Position numbers and translations under genes: made by a program
Shown: positions 44,777 through 53,720 of the stretch, piece by piece
Numbering within the stretch: position 1 is the stretch's first letter
Layout: each line of letters begins with the position of its first letter
Assembly (NCBI GenBank): GCA_015056655.1
Contig: SVFV01000013.1
Coordinates: forward strand, 1-64,000
DNA: 64,000 nt
Reading direction: 5' to 3'
DNA from: Butyrivibrio sp.
GTDB taxonomy: Bacteria; Bacillota; Clostridia; Lachnospirales; Lachnospiraceae
Notes under the pieces: model-generated
What the model saw: only the letters and a program-made list of their open reading frames with translations
The model's database searches: none
Told to the model about the DNA's origin: nothing

Positions 44777-44932
44777 ATGAAGTATGTATGCGGTACATGT
44801 GGTTACGTTTATGATGAAGCAGCAGGCGATCCGGATAACGGAGTAGCTCCCGGAACAAAGTGGGATGACCTTCCGGCTGATTGGGTATGCCCTTTATGCG
44901 GAGTTGGCAAAGAAGAGTTTAAGCCGGAGTGA
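44777..44932 (+). CDS. Rubredoxin
   Basis: This 51-residue electron carrier binds one iron through four Cys. The two motifs are visible: [11 protein letters not shown] (CxxC, residues 5 and 8) and [13 protein letters not shown] (residues 38 and 41). The length and the conserved Pro-Gly-Thr-Lys-Trp core ([12 protein letters not shown]) are typical. The ATG follows TAAGGAGG. Rubredoxins in anaerobes pass electrons to rubrerythrin or to oxygen-detoxifying flavoproteins; no such partner gene is adjacent. Confidence 0.96.
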   Translation: MKYVCGTCGYVYDEAAGDPDNGVAPGTKWDDLPADWVCPLCGVGKEEFKPE

Positions 44933-44973
44933 TTGTGTGATAAATTAGTATTTAATAATCGATTCGGATTGAG

Positions 44974-44998
44974 GCAGCCTGCATTTTATGCAGGCTGT
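44974..44998 (+). terminator. Hairpin after rubredoxin
   Basis: GCAGCCTGCA pairs with TGCAGGCTGT (one G-T) around a 5-base loop, 41 bases after the rubredoxin stop. There is no clear T-run, so it may be a weak terminator or a stabilising stem. Confidence 0.5.
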
Positions 44999-45073
44999 CA
45001 CTCGGTACTAGGGTACCCAAAATTAAAGTGATGTATCAGATAAAGATACACCACAACAGTCTCGGAGGAGTTT

Positions 45074-46183
45074 ATGGAAAGAAACAAAAAAATCATCAGA
45101 ACCAGCATAATTGGAATACTTACGAATTGTTTTCTTGCTGGTTTCAAAGCAGCAGTAGGAATAATCTCAGGGTCAATTGCGATTGTTCTTGATGCTGTAA
45201 ACAACTTAAGTGATGCACTTTCATCTGTCATTACAATCATTGGTACGAAGCTTGCAGGTAAGTCTGCAGATAAGAAGCACCCTTTTGGTTATGGAAGAGT
45301 AGAGTATTTAAGCGCTGCAATAATATCAGTTATTGTTCTTTATGCTGGTATTACATCTTTTGTAGAATCGGTAAAGAAAATCATCCATCCGGAAACTCCA
45401 AATTATGGCATAGCATCTTTAGTAATTGTTGGTGTTGCTGTATTTGTAAAAATAATTCTTGGAACCTATGTAAAAAAAGTGGGTGTTGAAGTAAATTCAG
45501 ATTCACTTGTTGCTTCAGGAGAAGATGCAAAGCTTGATTCAGTTATTTCAGCATCAACACTTCTGGCAGCAATAATTTTTATTTTTACTGGGTTATCCCT
45601 TGAGGCATATCTTGGTGTTCTCATCTCACTTGTAATTATTAAAGCAGGTCTTGAAATGCTCAGAGATACGCTTTCTCAGATCCTAGGTGAGAGAATGGAT
45701 GCTGAGCTCACACAGAACATTAAGAAGTCTGTAGTAGAAGCTTTTCCTGAAGTATATGGAGCTTATGACCTTATACTTCACAACTATGGACCTGACAGAT
45801 ATGTTGGTTCAATTCATATCGAAGTTCCAGATGATATAACAATTAAGAGACTGGATCAGATTCAGAGAGAGATAACATATCTTATATACGAAAAATATAA
45901 CGTAGCTATTGAAGCAGTTGGTGTGTACTCAAAGAATAGCGATGCTACACTTGCTGGAAAACTTCGCACAGAGATAGCAAATATTGTTACTAAATACGAA
46001 CATGTAAAACAGATTCATGGTTTCTACCTCGATGAAGTTAGAGACAGAATAGTCTTTGATATGGTTGTATCCTTTGATGAAAGTGACAGAGTAGCACTTA
46101 GAGAAAAGGTTATCGCTGAGCTTAAGGAAGTATATCCCCAGTATGATTTTTCTATTGCACTGGATAGGGATTTCAGTGATTGA
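45074..46183 (+). CDS. CDF-family cation efflux protein, manganese-type motif
   Basis: The 369-residue protein has six membrane helices (about 10-205) and a cytoplasmic ferredoxin-like domain (about 210-290). A C-terminal extension has a second similar fold. The transport site in helix 2 is NNLSD (Asn-x3-Asp) and in helix 5 DAKLD (Asp-x3-Asp), the arrangement reported for MntE-type Mn exporters, unlike the Asp/His sites of zinc exporters. The ATG follows TCGGAGGAG. A paralogue lies at 47662-48765 and mntP is nearby. Confidence 0.9.
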   Translation: MERNKKIIRTSIIGILTNCFLAGFKAAVGIISGSIAIVLDAVNNLSDALSSVITIIGTKLAGKSADKKHPFGYGRVEYLSAAIISVIVLYAGITSFVESVKKIIHPETPNYGIASLVIVGVAVFVKIILGTYVKKVGVEVNSDSLVASGEDAKLDSVISASTLLAAIIFIFTGLSLEAYLGVLISLVIIKAGLEMLRDTLSQILGERMDAELTQNIKKSVVEAFPEVYGAYDLILHNYGPDRYVGSIHIEVPDDITIKRLDQIQREITYLIYEKYNVAIEAVGVYSKNSDATLAGKLRTEIANIVTKYEHVKQIHGFYLDEVRDRIVFDMVVSFDESDRVALREKVIAELKEVYPQYDFSIALDRDFSD

Positions 46184-46238
46184 CAAAGCATACTTGTTAA
46201 CACAATTTGGCATAATAATTTGCATCTGAGGTAGTACT

Positions 46239-46904
46239 ATGAAAGAAAAGAAATTACTAAAAAGAACAGGGATGACTTTGTTTGGAGTTATCATCTGCGC
46301 AATAAGTGTTGGAATATTTAAGATAGCAGCTCTTGGCGTGGATCCATTCCAGTCCTTTATGGCAGGACTTGATCAGCTTGTACCTATAAGCTTTGGTACT
46401 CTGTATGTTATAACCAATGCAGTTATGCTGACATTTGCGCTGATATTTGACAGACACTACATCGGAATAGCTACATTCATCAACCTGTTTTTACTTGGAT
46501 ATATCACGCAGTTTACTTACGAATTCTTACAGACAGTGATAGTGAACCCTTCAATTGTAGTGAGAGTTATCTGCCTCATAGTTGGCGTTGTTATTATCTG
46601 CTTTGGTTCGGCGTTCTATATGACAGCTGATCTTGGTGTATCAACCTATGATGCAGTGGCACTAATAATTGTTAACACCTGGAAAAAGGGAAAATTCCAG
46701 TATGTAAGAATAATTACAGACCTTGTATGTGTAATCCTCGGAGTTATCTTATTCCTCATGTCAGGTGGAACAGTAGCAAGCATTCCTACGATTGCTGGTA
46801 TTGGAACAATCATAACAGCATTTTTCATGGGACCGTTAATTGAGTTCTTTAATGTACATGTGGCAAGACCCATACTTAACTCGGAAAATAAAGGAAATTG
46901 TTAG
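46239..46904 (+). CDS. YczE/YitT-like integral membrane protein
   Basis: The 221-residue protein has about five membrane helices and the family motif AALGVDPFQSFMAGLDQLVP (about 30-50), typical of YczE/YyaS/YitT proteins, whose function is unknown. A second typical segment is MTADLGVSTYDAVALI (about 128-143). The ATG follows GAGGTAGTACT. It lies 55 bases after the CDF gene and may share its transcript. Confidence 0.85.
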   Translation: MKEKKLLKRTGMTLFGVIICAISVGIFKIAALGVDPFQSFMAGLDQLVPISFGTLYVITNAVMLTFALIFDRHYIGIATFINLFLLGYITQFTYEFLQTVIVNPSIVVRVICLIVGVVIICFGSAFYMTADLGVSTYDAVALIIVNTWKKGKFQYVRIITDLVCVILGVILFLMSGGTVASIPTIAGIGTIITAFFMGPLIEFFNVHVARPILNSENKGNC

Positions 46905-46939
46905 TATCCGAAGACAATAATCTGATACTTCAAATAAAA

Positions 46940-47665
46940 TTATAGTTTCCTGTCTGAGGCAAAGAGGATACAGTTTCCTCCGTTCGGGCAGGGAACTATT
47001 TTTGTGTAATTGAATATCCTTTTCAGGGTAGCCTGGGCAAGTCTTGTCTCCATGGAGATTACGTCACGGGCTTCATTTATCATGTTGAATGCGTAGATTC
47101 CATCAGGTGTAAGGAGTTTTTTTGCTTCGCGCAAGGAACGCTCTGATAAAATTCCGGTATCAGGATCATCACCGATATAGGCATCATAAACGATGAAACT
47201 ATATTTTTCTGAAGGTGTGAGTTTATATGCTTCCTGGGCAATGTAGCTCTCGCCATCAGAGATTACAATCTTTATTCTCTTATCATTTGTATCTAGGAAA
47301 AAGAACCTCTTTGCAAGTTCAACATATCCAGGCTCTAGCTCAACAACAGTAACTTTTCTTTCAGGATGCCCATTTAGATAAATCCTTGGAAGAACAAATC
47401 CACCACCACCAATAAGGAGCATGTTATCCAGCCCCTTGTAGTGATCGAATGCGATTTTAAGAGTTCTCATGTAGTAGAAGAGGGGATCCCTGTCACCATA
47501 CTTATCAAGAAACATCCCGGACTCACGAACTCCATCATAAAGAAGGAGCCTGACAGCCCTGCCATTCTCGATTTTATCCACAATCTCAATATGCTTTTCT
47601 TTTGATTTGAATCTTGTTTTTGGGAAAAAATATAAAAGAAACTGTTCTAGTAATGTCATTGTCAA
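46940..47665 (-). CDS. Spermidine-synthase-like (PABS-fold) protein
   Basis: The 241-residue protein has the Rossmann core of polyamine aminopropyltransferases: LLIGGGGFVLPR (about 84), VTVVELEPGYVELAK (about 103-117) and IVYDAYIGDD (about 159), with a PDGIYAFNMI segment (about 190). It is shorter than SpeE and lacks part of the N-terminal beta domain, so activity on polyamines is uncertain. It starts at TTG 47665, overlapping the end of the CDF gene by 4 bases, so the two minus-strand genes are coupled. Confidence 0.8.
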   Translation of the reverse strand: MTMTLLEQFLLYFFPKTRFKSKEKHIEIVDKIENGRAVRLLLYDGVRESGMFLDKYGDRDPLFYYMRTLKIAFDHYKGLDNMLLIGGGGFVLPRIYLNGHPERKVTVVELEPGYVELAKRFFFLDTNDKRIKIVISDGESYIAQEAYKLTPSEKYSFIVYDAYIGDDPDTGILSERSLREAKKLLTPDGIYAFNMINEARDVISMETRLAQATLKRIFNYTKIVPCPNGGNCILFASDRKL

Positions 47666-48765
47666 ATGTCCGAATCCTTGTGTATTTTAAATGTGTAGTC
47701 AGGAAATGCCTCAGTAAGATGCATAAGCGCATGGTCGAGGGTAAGATCTGGGTATTTATCATCAAAATCAATGATCAGGTCGAGGTCAACGCTCTTTTTT
47801 TCCTCATCAATATGAATACCATGAACCTGAATTATGTGATCTATATGCTCAAGCCTTCGGGTAATTTCAAGTCTCATATCATGATGCTCACTATTCATGG
47901 AGCAGATACCGATTCCATTTAATATTACATCATATTTTTCAAGGACGGCGTCCTTTATTCTGTGGCTCATCCTGTCTATTTCATCAGCACTCATATTTGC
48001 GTCTATATCAACAACTACTGAACCAAGAAAGCGCTGAGGACCATAGTTATGGAGCATCAGATCGTGAACGTCTATAACACTTTCATCCTCGCGTATCAGT
48101 TCCTTTATGCTATCAGTAAATTCCCTTTCAGGGCTTCTGCCGATGATATCCTTCAGATCATCAATTAAAAGCTCAATTCCAGCTCTTATGATAAGAACTG
48201 AGATAAGAAGACCAACTACAGCATCTATCTGCACGTGAGCAAATATATAAAGAATCGCGGATAATAGAACTGTACAGGAAACGCAGGCATCGTTTATAGC
48301 ATCTAGTCCTGAAGCTACAAGGGCAGAAGATGAGTATTTTTCACCACGGTTTTTTACGTAGCTTCCAAGAATGAACTTAGTAATAATTGTGGCAACAAGC
48401 ATTATTATTGTGTAGATGGAATAAACTGTTTCTGTGGGATCAAGGAGCTTTTCAAAAGCTTCCTTCGCAGCTGTGATTCCTGCATAGATTATGATGATTG
48501 CCACAATACCTGCGCTTATATATTCAAATCTTCCATGACCAAGGGGATGGTCCTTGTCAGGTTTTTTGGACGCAAAGAAAAGACCGACGATTGTGACAAC
48601 TGAACTTACTACGTCTGTCAGGTTATTAAGAGCATCTAATAGGATTGCAATTGAACCTGCGATCATGCCAAGTATTGCTTTTATGATCACCAGAAATATA
48701 TTGACAACAATGCCAACAAGAGATGCCTTTACTATTACATTTTGCCTGTTAATTTTATGTTCCAT
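47662..48765 (-). CDS. CDF-family cation efflux protein, second copy
   Basis: This is a paralogue of the protein at 45074 with the same two metal sites (NNLTD in helix 2, DAIND in helix 5), so it is also of the MntE-like type. The 367-residue version begins at ATG 48765 behind TTGGAAAATTACACC. A longer TTG start at 48795 has no ribosome site. The cytoplasmic half contains LMLHNYGPQRFLGSVVVDID, close to the other copy. It is divergent from mntP across about 120 bases. Confidence 0.88.
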   Translation of the reverse strand: MEHKINRQNVIVKASLVGIVVNIFLVIIKAILGMIAGSIAILLDALNNLTDVVSSVVTIVGLFFASKKPDKDHPLGHGRFEYISAGIVAIIIIYAGITAAKEAFEKLLDPTETVYSIYTIIMLVATIITKFILGSYVKNRGEKYSSSALVASGLDAINDACVSCTVLLSAILYIFAHVQIDAVVGLLISVLIIRAGIELLIDDLKDIIGRSPEREFTDSIKELIREDESVIDVHDLMLHNYGPQRFLGSVVVDIDANMSADEIDRMSHRIKDAVLEKYDVILNGIGICSMNSEHHDMRLEITRRLEHIDHIIQVHGIHIDEEKKSVDLDLIIDFDDKYPDLTLDHALMHLTEAFPDYTFKIHKDSDI

Positions 48766-48886
48766 GGTGTAATTTTCCAATATTTTGGTATACAATAGCT
48801 TAGTGCATAAATCTAATAGAAATTATAGCACTAATGATTCATGCGTGCCCGGCAAGGGGCAAATATTTAAGGTGGGAAAATAGAAT

Positions 48887-49474
48887 ATGGTTTCATTTTT
48901 TATTAATTCAGTCCTTTTAGGTGTAGGACTTGCGATGGATGCATTTTCAGTCTCCATAGCGAACGCTCTTGCAGATCCGTACATGACGGGCAAATGTAAG
49001 AATAAGATAGCTGGTACATTTGCGGGCTTTCAGTTTCTTATGCCGATGATCGGCTGGTTTTGTGTTCACACAATAGCTGAGTACTTTACTGCATTTCAGA
49101 AGGCTATACCGTGGATAGCACTGGCGCTTCTTTGTTACATCGGTGGGAAGATGCTCATAGAGGGTATCAGAGAACAAAAGAGTGATGCACCTTCAGAAAA
49201 AGAACCGGTTAAATTCAAGGAGCTTATGGTACAGGGTGTGGCTACAGCGATAGATGCACTTTCTGTTGGTTTTACAATCTCAGAATACACAGCTATTATG
49301 GCGTTTGCAGCATCAGCAATAATCGCAGTTGTGACCTTTGTTATCTGCAAAATTGGACTTCATATCGGAAGAAAGTTTGGCTTAAAGCTCGCTGGAAGAG
49401 CAACTATTTTAGGTGGAATAATTCTTATTGGAATCGGAATAGAGATTTTTGTTAAGGGAATTCTTGTAATCTGA
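48887..49474 (+). CDS. mntP: Manganese efflux pump MntP
   Basis: The 195-residue membrane protein has six helices and both conserved Asp-rich segments of the family: GLAMDAFSVSIANAL (about 14-28) and GVATAIDALSVGFTIS (about 117-132). MntP exports Mn2+ when it accumulates. In many bacteria it is controlled by a Mn riboswitch (yybP-ykoY) or MntR; the upstream region shows no clear riboswitch core. The ATG follows AAGGTGGGAAAATAGAAT. Confidence 0.93.
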   Translation: MVSFFINSVLLGVGLAMDAFSVSIANALADPYMTGKCKNKIAGTFAGFQFLMPMIGWFCVHTIAEYFTAFQKAIPWIALALLCYIGGKMLIEGIREQKSDAPSEKEPVKFKELMVQGVATAIDALSVGFTISEYTAIMAFAASAIIAVVTFVICKIGLHIGRKFGLKLAGRATILGGIILIGIGIEIFVKGILVI

Positions 49475-49534
49475 GGATTTCTTGCAGATAAATTTTTAAT
49501 AGCAAAGTAATTCACTAAGGGATTGGAGTTTATC

Positions 49535-50140
49535 ATGGCAACTATCAAAAGTATAGAACAGCTTACAAACAACAAATTTGTTAATCTTTTTCATGTTCAG
49601 GGCGTAAATAAAAAGGGGCATGAATCAAATTATTTTGTAGCATCCAGGAACACTGATAAATCCGGACTAATGATTACAACCCATGAGAATGTGGCAGATG
49701 GAGTTCAGATATATGCGCTCTATGGTGAAAAGAAGGATAAGGTTGTTCTGGTAAGACAGTATAGATATCCAATTGATGGCTATATATATGAGTTCCCAGC
49801 TGGCCTTTGTGAAAAGGGTGAGAATTATAGAGAGGCAGCGATAAGAGAAGTTCATGAAGAAACAGGCCTTGAATTTAATCCTATTACAGTTGATGAAATG
49901 TATGAAAAGCCGATGTTCACAACTGTTGGCATGACTGATGAATCTGTATCAATGGTTTATGGTTATGCAGAAGGTGAAATATCAGACAAGTTTCAGGAAC
50001 AAAGCGAAGAAATTCAGGTTATTATTGCTGACAGAGATGAGGTCAGACGTATATTAAAAGAGGAGCATGTGGCTGCCATAGCTGGATATCACCTCCAGCA
50101 CTTCCTTGTGGACGAGGATCCCTTTGCTTTCCTGAAATAA
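49535..50140 (+). CDS. Nudix hydrolase, ADP-ribose pyrophosphatase-like
   Basis: The 201-residue protein has a canonical Nudix box: GLCEKGENYREAAIREVHEE (about 90-109) followed by TG. The beta-strand LVRQYRYPIDGYIYEFPAG before it is typical of the ADP-ribose/NudF-like group. ATG 49535 was chosen because GGAG lies before it, while an in-frame TTG at 49523 would put that site inside the gene. It is followed by yggS after 55 bases. Confidence 0.88.
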   Translation: MATIKSIEQLTNNKFVNLFHVQGVNKKGHESNYFVASRNTDKSGLMITTHENVADGVQIYALYGEKKDKVVLVRQYRYPIDGYIYEFPAGLCEKGENYREAAIREVHEETGLEFNPITVDEMYEKPMFTTVGMTDESVSMVYGYAEGEISDKFQEQSEEIQVIIADRDEVRRILKEEHVAAIAGYHLQHFLVDEDPFAFLK

Positions 50141-50195
50141 TACACGATATATTGAATATGCTTCATTGTAATAACAACAAAACAAGGAGATAAAA

Positions 50196-50897
50196 ATGTC
50201 AATTAAACAGAATCTTGAAGAAGTAGAAAAGAGAATACAGGCAGCTTGTGACAGAGCAGGAAGAGACAGAAGTGAAGTAACGCTCATAGCTGTAAGTAAG
50301 ACCAAGCCTGTATCTGATATAAGACAGGCCATGGAATGTGGAATAACAGTATTTGGTGAAAACAAGGTTCAGGAAATTCGTGATAAGACTGAAGAAATAA
50401 AGGAGCCTTTAAACTGGCATATGATTGGCCATCTCCAGACAAACAAGGTAAAATATCTACCCGGCAAGGTCTGCATGATCCACTCTGTAGACAAGCTTTC
50501 TCTCGCTGAGGAAATCGAGAAGCAGGCAGCAAAGCATGACCTTGTTATGGACGTTCTCTGCGAAGTCAACATGGCTGCTGAGGACTCAAAGTTTGGTCTT
50601 ACTCCGGCAGAAGCTCCTGACTTTGTTCGCACAATTGCAAAATTTCCTCACGTTCGTGTACGCGGCCTTATGACAATCGCCCCCTACACAGATGATCCCG
50701 AATCCAACCGCCAGTACTTCAAGGGCCTTCGCGAAATCCTCGAATCCCTCAAATCCGAGAACATTGAAGGCACACAGCTCGACACCCTCTCAATGGGCAT
50801 GACAGGAGACTACGAAGTAGCCATCGAAGAAGGCGCTACCTTCGTTCGTGTCGGCACCGGCATCTTCGGCGAAAGAGACTACGGCCAAACAAAATAA
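50196..50897 (+). CDS. YggS-family PLP homeostasis protein
   Basis: The 233-residue single-domain fold-type III protein binds PLP but has no known reaction; YggS/PLPBP proteins balance vitamin B6 and amino acid pools. The PLP Lys is in LIAVSKTKPV (about 36) and the signature is FGENKVQEI (about 55). The end SMGMTGDYEVAIEEGATFVR is typical. Codon use shifts sharply to C-ending codons from about 50650 to the stop. The ATG follows AAGGAGATAAAA. Confidence 0.94.
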   Translation: MSIKQNLEEVEKRIQAACDRAGRDRSEVTLIAVSKTKPVSDIRQAMECGITVFGENKVQEIRDKTEEIKEPLNWHMIGHLQTNKVKYLPGKVCMIHSVDKLSLAEEIEKQAAKHDLVMDVLCEVNMAAEDSKFGLTPAEAPDFVRTIAKFPHVRVRGLMTIAPYTDDPESNRQYFKGLREILESLKSENIEGTQLDTLSMGMTGDYEVAIEEGATFVRVGTGIFGERDYGQTK

Positions 50898-50916
50898 TTA
50901 CGGATTATATTTCACG

Positions 50917-50997
50917 CCTCCACTTATTGTGGGGGCTATTTTATTGTTTTCGTGCTGCGCGACTCAAAACATGAAATAGCCCCATATTAAAGTGAGG
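50917..50997 (+). terminator. Long inverted repeat after yggS, possible terminator
   Basis: CCTCCACTTATTGTGGGGGC and the following TATTT (50917-50941) pair imperfectly with GAAATAGCCCC...AGTGAGG (50973-50997) across a 31-base loop. It may act as a terminator of yggS or be a short mobile remnant. The rest of the gap to 51113 is AT-rich and featureless. Confidence 0.5.
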
Positions 50998-51113
50998 ACG
51001 TAAAACAGTTCAAAAATAACAATTTATCGAATTTTCATATTTATTTAATTGATGATAGTAGAGGAGGTATTTAGAATAATTATATAGATGTATGCTTAGT
51101 AGGGGAGCGACTA

Positions 51114-51386
51114 ATGTTAAGGACGATGCCACTTACAAAAAATCTTACATTGGATCAGATAAATCACCTGATCGATACGGGTCATGTTTTTGTATCGCCA
51201 TTGGGCCTTAACAGGACTGCTTATATTGTAATTAATCATAAACCATTTATGGTTGTTGTTACTGATGTATCCATCAATGCCATTCAGTTGTCTGGCTCAT
51301 GGTACGCATGGGATGAGCTTGAAAAGATGGGCGGAGTATTCGAATCTGAATTCGAAGCTCTTAAGGCGGTAGCTAACGGTGCATGA
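51114..51386 (+). CDS. Small protein ahead of a kinase operon, function unknown
   Basis: The 90-residue protein is a small mixed alpha/beta protein with FVSPLGLNRTAYIVINHKPF and IQLSGSWYAWDELEKMGG. No family is recognised. It follows GTAGGGGAGCGACTA, a good ribosome site. Its last 8 bases overlap the GTG start of the hybrid kinase, so it is translated together with it and may be a sensor or adaptor for it. Confidence 0.7.
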   Translation: MLRTMPLTKNLTLDQINHLIDTGHVFVSPLGLNRTAYIVINHKPFMVVVTDVSINAIQLSGSWYAWDELEKMGGVFESEFEALKAVANGA

Positions 51387-53703
51387 TAAAACTGAAATAG
51401 ATAGTGAAACTCATAAGAGGATTCTTTTTGAGGCATATAGAGCGTCTTCAAATTCGGCTACAGTTCTTGCGTGGATTGTAGCTGCTTTTGAAGTTTTTTT
51501 TCTAATAAACACTTTTTATAATAGCGATTATTCCGTCAGATACAGAGTCTTTTTTATTATCCTCATCATTACAGCAATTGCATACGAAGCAGTTAATACC
51601 TACATAAAAAAGGATTTCTACAACAGGTTTCAGATATTGTATGTCATGAACCCTTTAGTATCCTTTGTTTCATTTATGTGGGCAATAGGTGTATCACTTC
51701 TTGATGCAGGAGAAAAGGGAAGTGTTGATCCAACCTTATTTATGACATTTTCATTGGCGATTCCCCTGTGCTTTTATATGGATCATATTGCATACTGCAT
51801 CATCACAGTTCTTTCTGATGTGCTGATGCTTTATGCGTATATTTATGTTTTTAGGCAAAGTGGAAATATTGTTTCCCTGACAATTCCTTATCTGATCATA
51901 TTTTTTACTATTCAGATTTTTATGGGAATGTTTCTGCTAAAGCTTAAAAGAAATCTATCTGAGAGAATTCTGCATACAGAATTGCAGAAAAAAGAAATCG
52001 AGGATCTTTCAGAGGCGCAGAACAGCTTTTTTGCATCCATGAGCCATGAGATCAGGACTCCCATAAACACGATCATTGGCCTTGATGAAATGATACTTAG
52101 AAGCAATATATCTGATGAAGTCAGGGAGGATGCTGAGAATATTCAGTCAGCCGGTAAGATTCTTCTTCATCTGTTAAATGACCTTCTTGATATATCAAAG
52201 ATAGAATCCGGAATGATGGAGCTTACAAAGGCACCCTATAAGACGAAGGATATGTTTTATGAGATATGGGGAATGCTAAATATCAGAGCTCAGGAAAAAG
52301 GGCTTAGGTTTAAGATAGAAGTTTCACCAAGCATTCCATCAAGGCTTCTTGGCGATGAGATAAGAATAAAACAGATTTTGATAAATCTGGTAAATAATGC
52401 GATCAAATATACAAAGGAGGGCACGATTTCTCTTAGTGTTTATAGCCAGGATGATGCCGGAATGGTAAATATGGTCTACATAGTTGAGGACACTGGCATC
52501 GGAATCAGGCAGGAGAGTATGCCTTATCTTTTTACGGCATATAAGAGGCTTAATGAGGAAAAAACAAAATACATAGAAGGAACGGGACTTGGACTTTCCA
52601 TTGTTAAGCAGCTCATAACAATGATGAATGGAACTATATATGTTGACTCAATATATGGTGAAGGAAGCTGCTTCAAGGTGACCATTCCACAGAATGTTGT
52701 TGATAGAGAACCTATTGGTGATTTTGATGTGTCAGATGGAAGTAAAAGGACAAGCGAAGTATATACCTGCTCCTTTGAAGCACCTGACGCCAGAATCCTT
52801 ATAGTTGATGATACGCCTGCAAATATAGTTGTAGCTAAAAAACTCCTTAGAGATACAAGGGTTTCGATAGATACTGCTGAGAATGGAGTAGAAGCCCTGA
52901 CTATGACAAGGAAAAAGTATTATCATGTCATTTTCATGGACCACTTTATGCCAATGATGGATGGTATCGAGTGCATAAAGCATATTAGAGCGCAGGATGA
53001 CGGTGCATGTAAGAATTCCAGAATAGTCGTCCTTACAGCTAATGTGGCACCTGAAAATGAAGCGGAGTATATAAGGGCAGGCTTTGACGGATATCTGACA
53101 AAGCCAATAACCGGAAAAAGTATTGAAGATGAGCTTAAGCGCCAGCTTCCGAAGAATATGATACAGGAGGTTAGTCAGGAGAACAGGCATAGAGATGAAG
53201 AGGATGAGGAGTTTGACAGATCACTCAGAAATATCTTTGTCTCCTCAATAGATGAGACAGCCAGAAAACTGGATATGTTCCTTAAAAATGATGACATACA
53301 GAACTATACGATTACTGTCCATGGACTAAAAAGTACAGCTAATCTTGCTGGAGAAATAGATATATCAAATAAGGCGGCTCAGCTGGAAAAAGCTGGAAAA
53401 GAAAACGATAAGGAAACCATCAGCAGACTGCACGGAGATTTTATAAGTGAATATATAAGCTGCAAAAAGAATATACAGGAAGAGAAAGAGAAAAAAGGGA
53501 AAATTGATGATGATGATTTGAAAGAAGCCTATATGACAATCTCTGAATATGCAAAGAGTAAGGACTACACCCTTATAGAAATGCTCTTAAATTCATTGGA
53601 TGAATATGAGCTTGATAAAGAGGATGTGGAGCTTACAAAAAAGCTTAGGGAGTATTTGGAGAAAATGGATTATGATGCACTGTTTGAAGCAGTAAAACAG
53701 TGA
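51379..53703 (+). CDS. Membrane hybrid histidine kinase with receiver and HPt domains
   Basis: The 774-residue protein has about six membrane helices (20-195), a dimerisation domain with phospho-His near 222 (SMSHEIRTPINTI), an ATPase domain (GTGLGLSIVKQLI, about 402), a receiver with Asp near 522 (IFMDHFMPMMDG), and a C-terminal HPt domain with His near 648 (TVHGLKSTANLAGEI). It is thus a full phosphorelay in one chain. The GTG start overlaps the upstream gene. The next gene, a two-receiver regulator, starts just after its stop. Confidence 0.92.
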   Translation: MHDKTEIDSETHKRILFEAYRASSNSATVLAWIVAAFEVFFLINTFYNSDYSVRYRVFFIILIITAIAYEAVNTYIKKDFYNRFQILYVMNPLVSFVSFMWAIGVSLLDAGEKGSVDPTLFMTFSLAIPLCFYMDHIAYCIITVLSDVLMLYAYIYVFRQSGNIVSLTIPYLIIFFTIQIFMGMFLLKLKRNLSERILHTELQKKEIEDLSEAQNSFFASMSHEIRTPINTIIGLDEMILRSNISDEVREDAENIQSAGKILLHLLNDLLDISKIESGMMELTKAPYKTKDMFYEIWGMLNIRAQEKGLRFKIEVSPSIPSRLLGDEIRIKQILINLVNNAIKYTKEGTISLSVYSQDDAGMVNMVYIVEDTGIGIRQESMPYLFTAYKRLNEEKTKYIEGTGLGLSIVKQLITMMNGTIYVDSIYGEGSCFKVTIPQNVVDREPIGDFDVSDGSKRTSEVYTCSFEAPDARILIVDDTPANIVVAKKLLRDTRVSIDTAENGVEALTMTRKKYYHVIFMDHFMPMMDGIECIKHIRAQDDGACKNSRIVVLTANVAPENEAEYIRAGFDGYLTKPITGKSIEDELKRQLPKNMIQEVSQENRHRDEEDEEFDRSLRNIFVSSIDETARKLDMFLKNDDIQNYTITVHGLKSTANLAGEIDISNKAAQLEKAGKENDKETISRLHGDFISEYISCKKNIQEEKEKKGKIDDDDLKEAYMTISEYAKSKDYTLIEMLLNSLDEYELDKEDVELTKKLREYLEKMDYDALFEAVKQ

Positions 53704-53720
53704 TTTATGCAGGAGGAAAA

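Noticed and set aside
48796..48886. yybP-ykoY manganese riboswitch upstream of mntP
   Set aside because: The gap is too short and shows no recognisable conserved core or paired stems.
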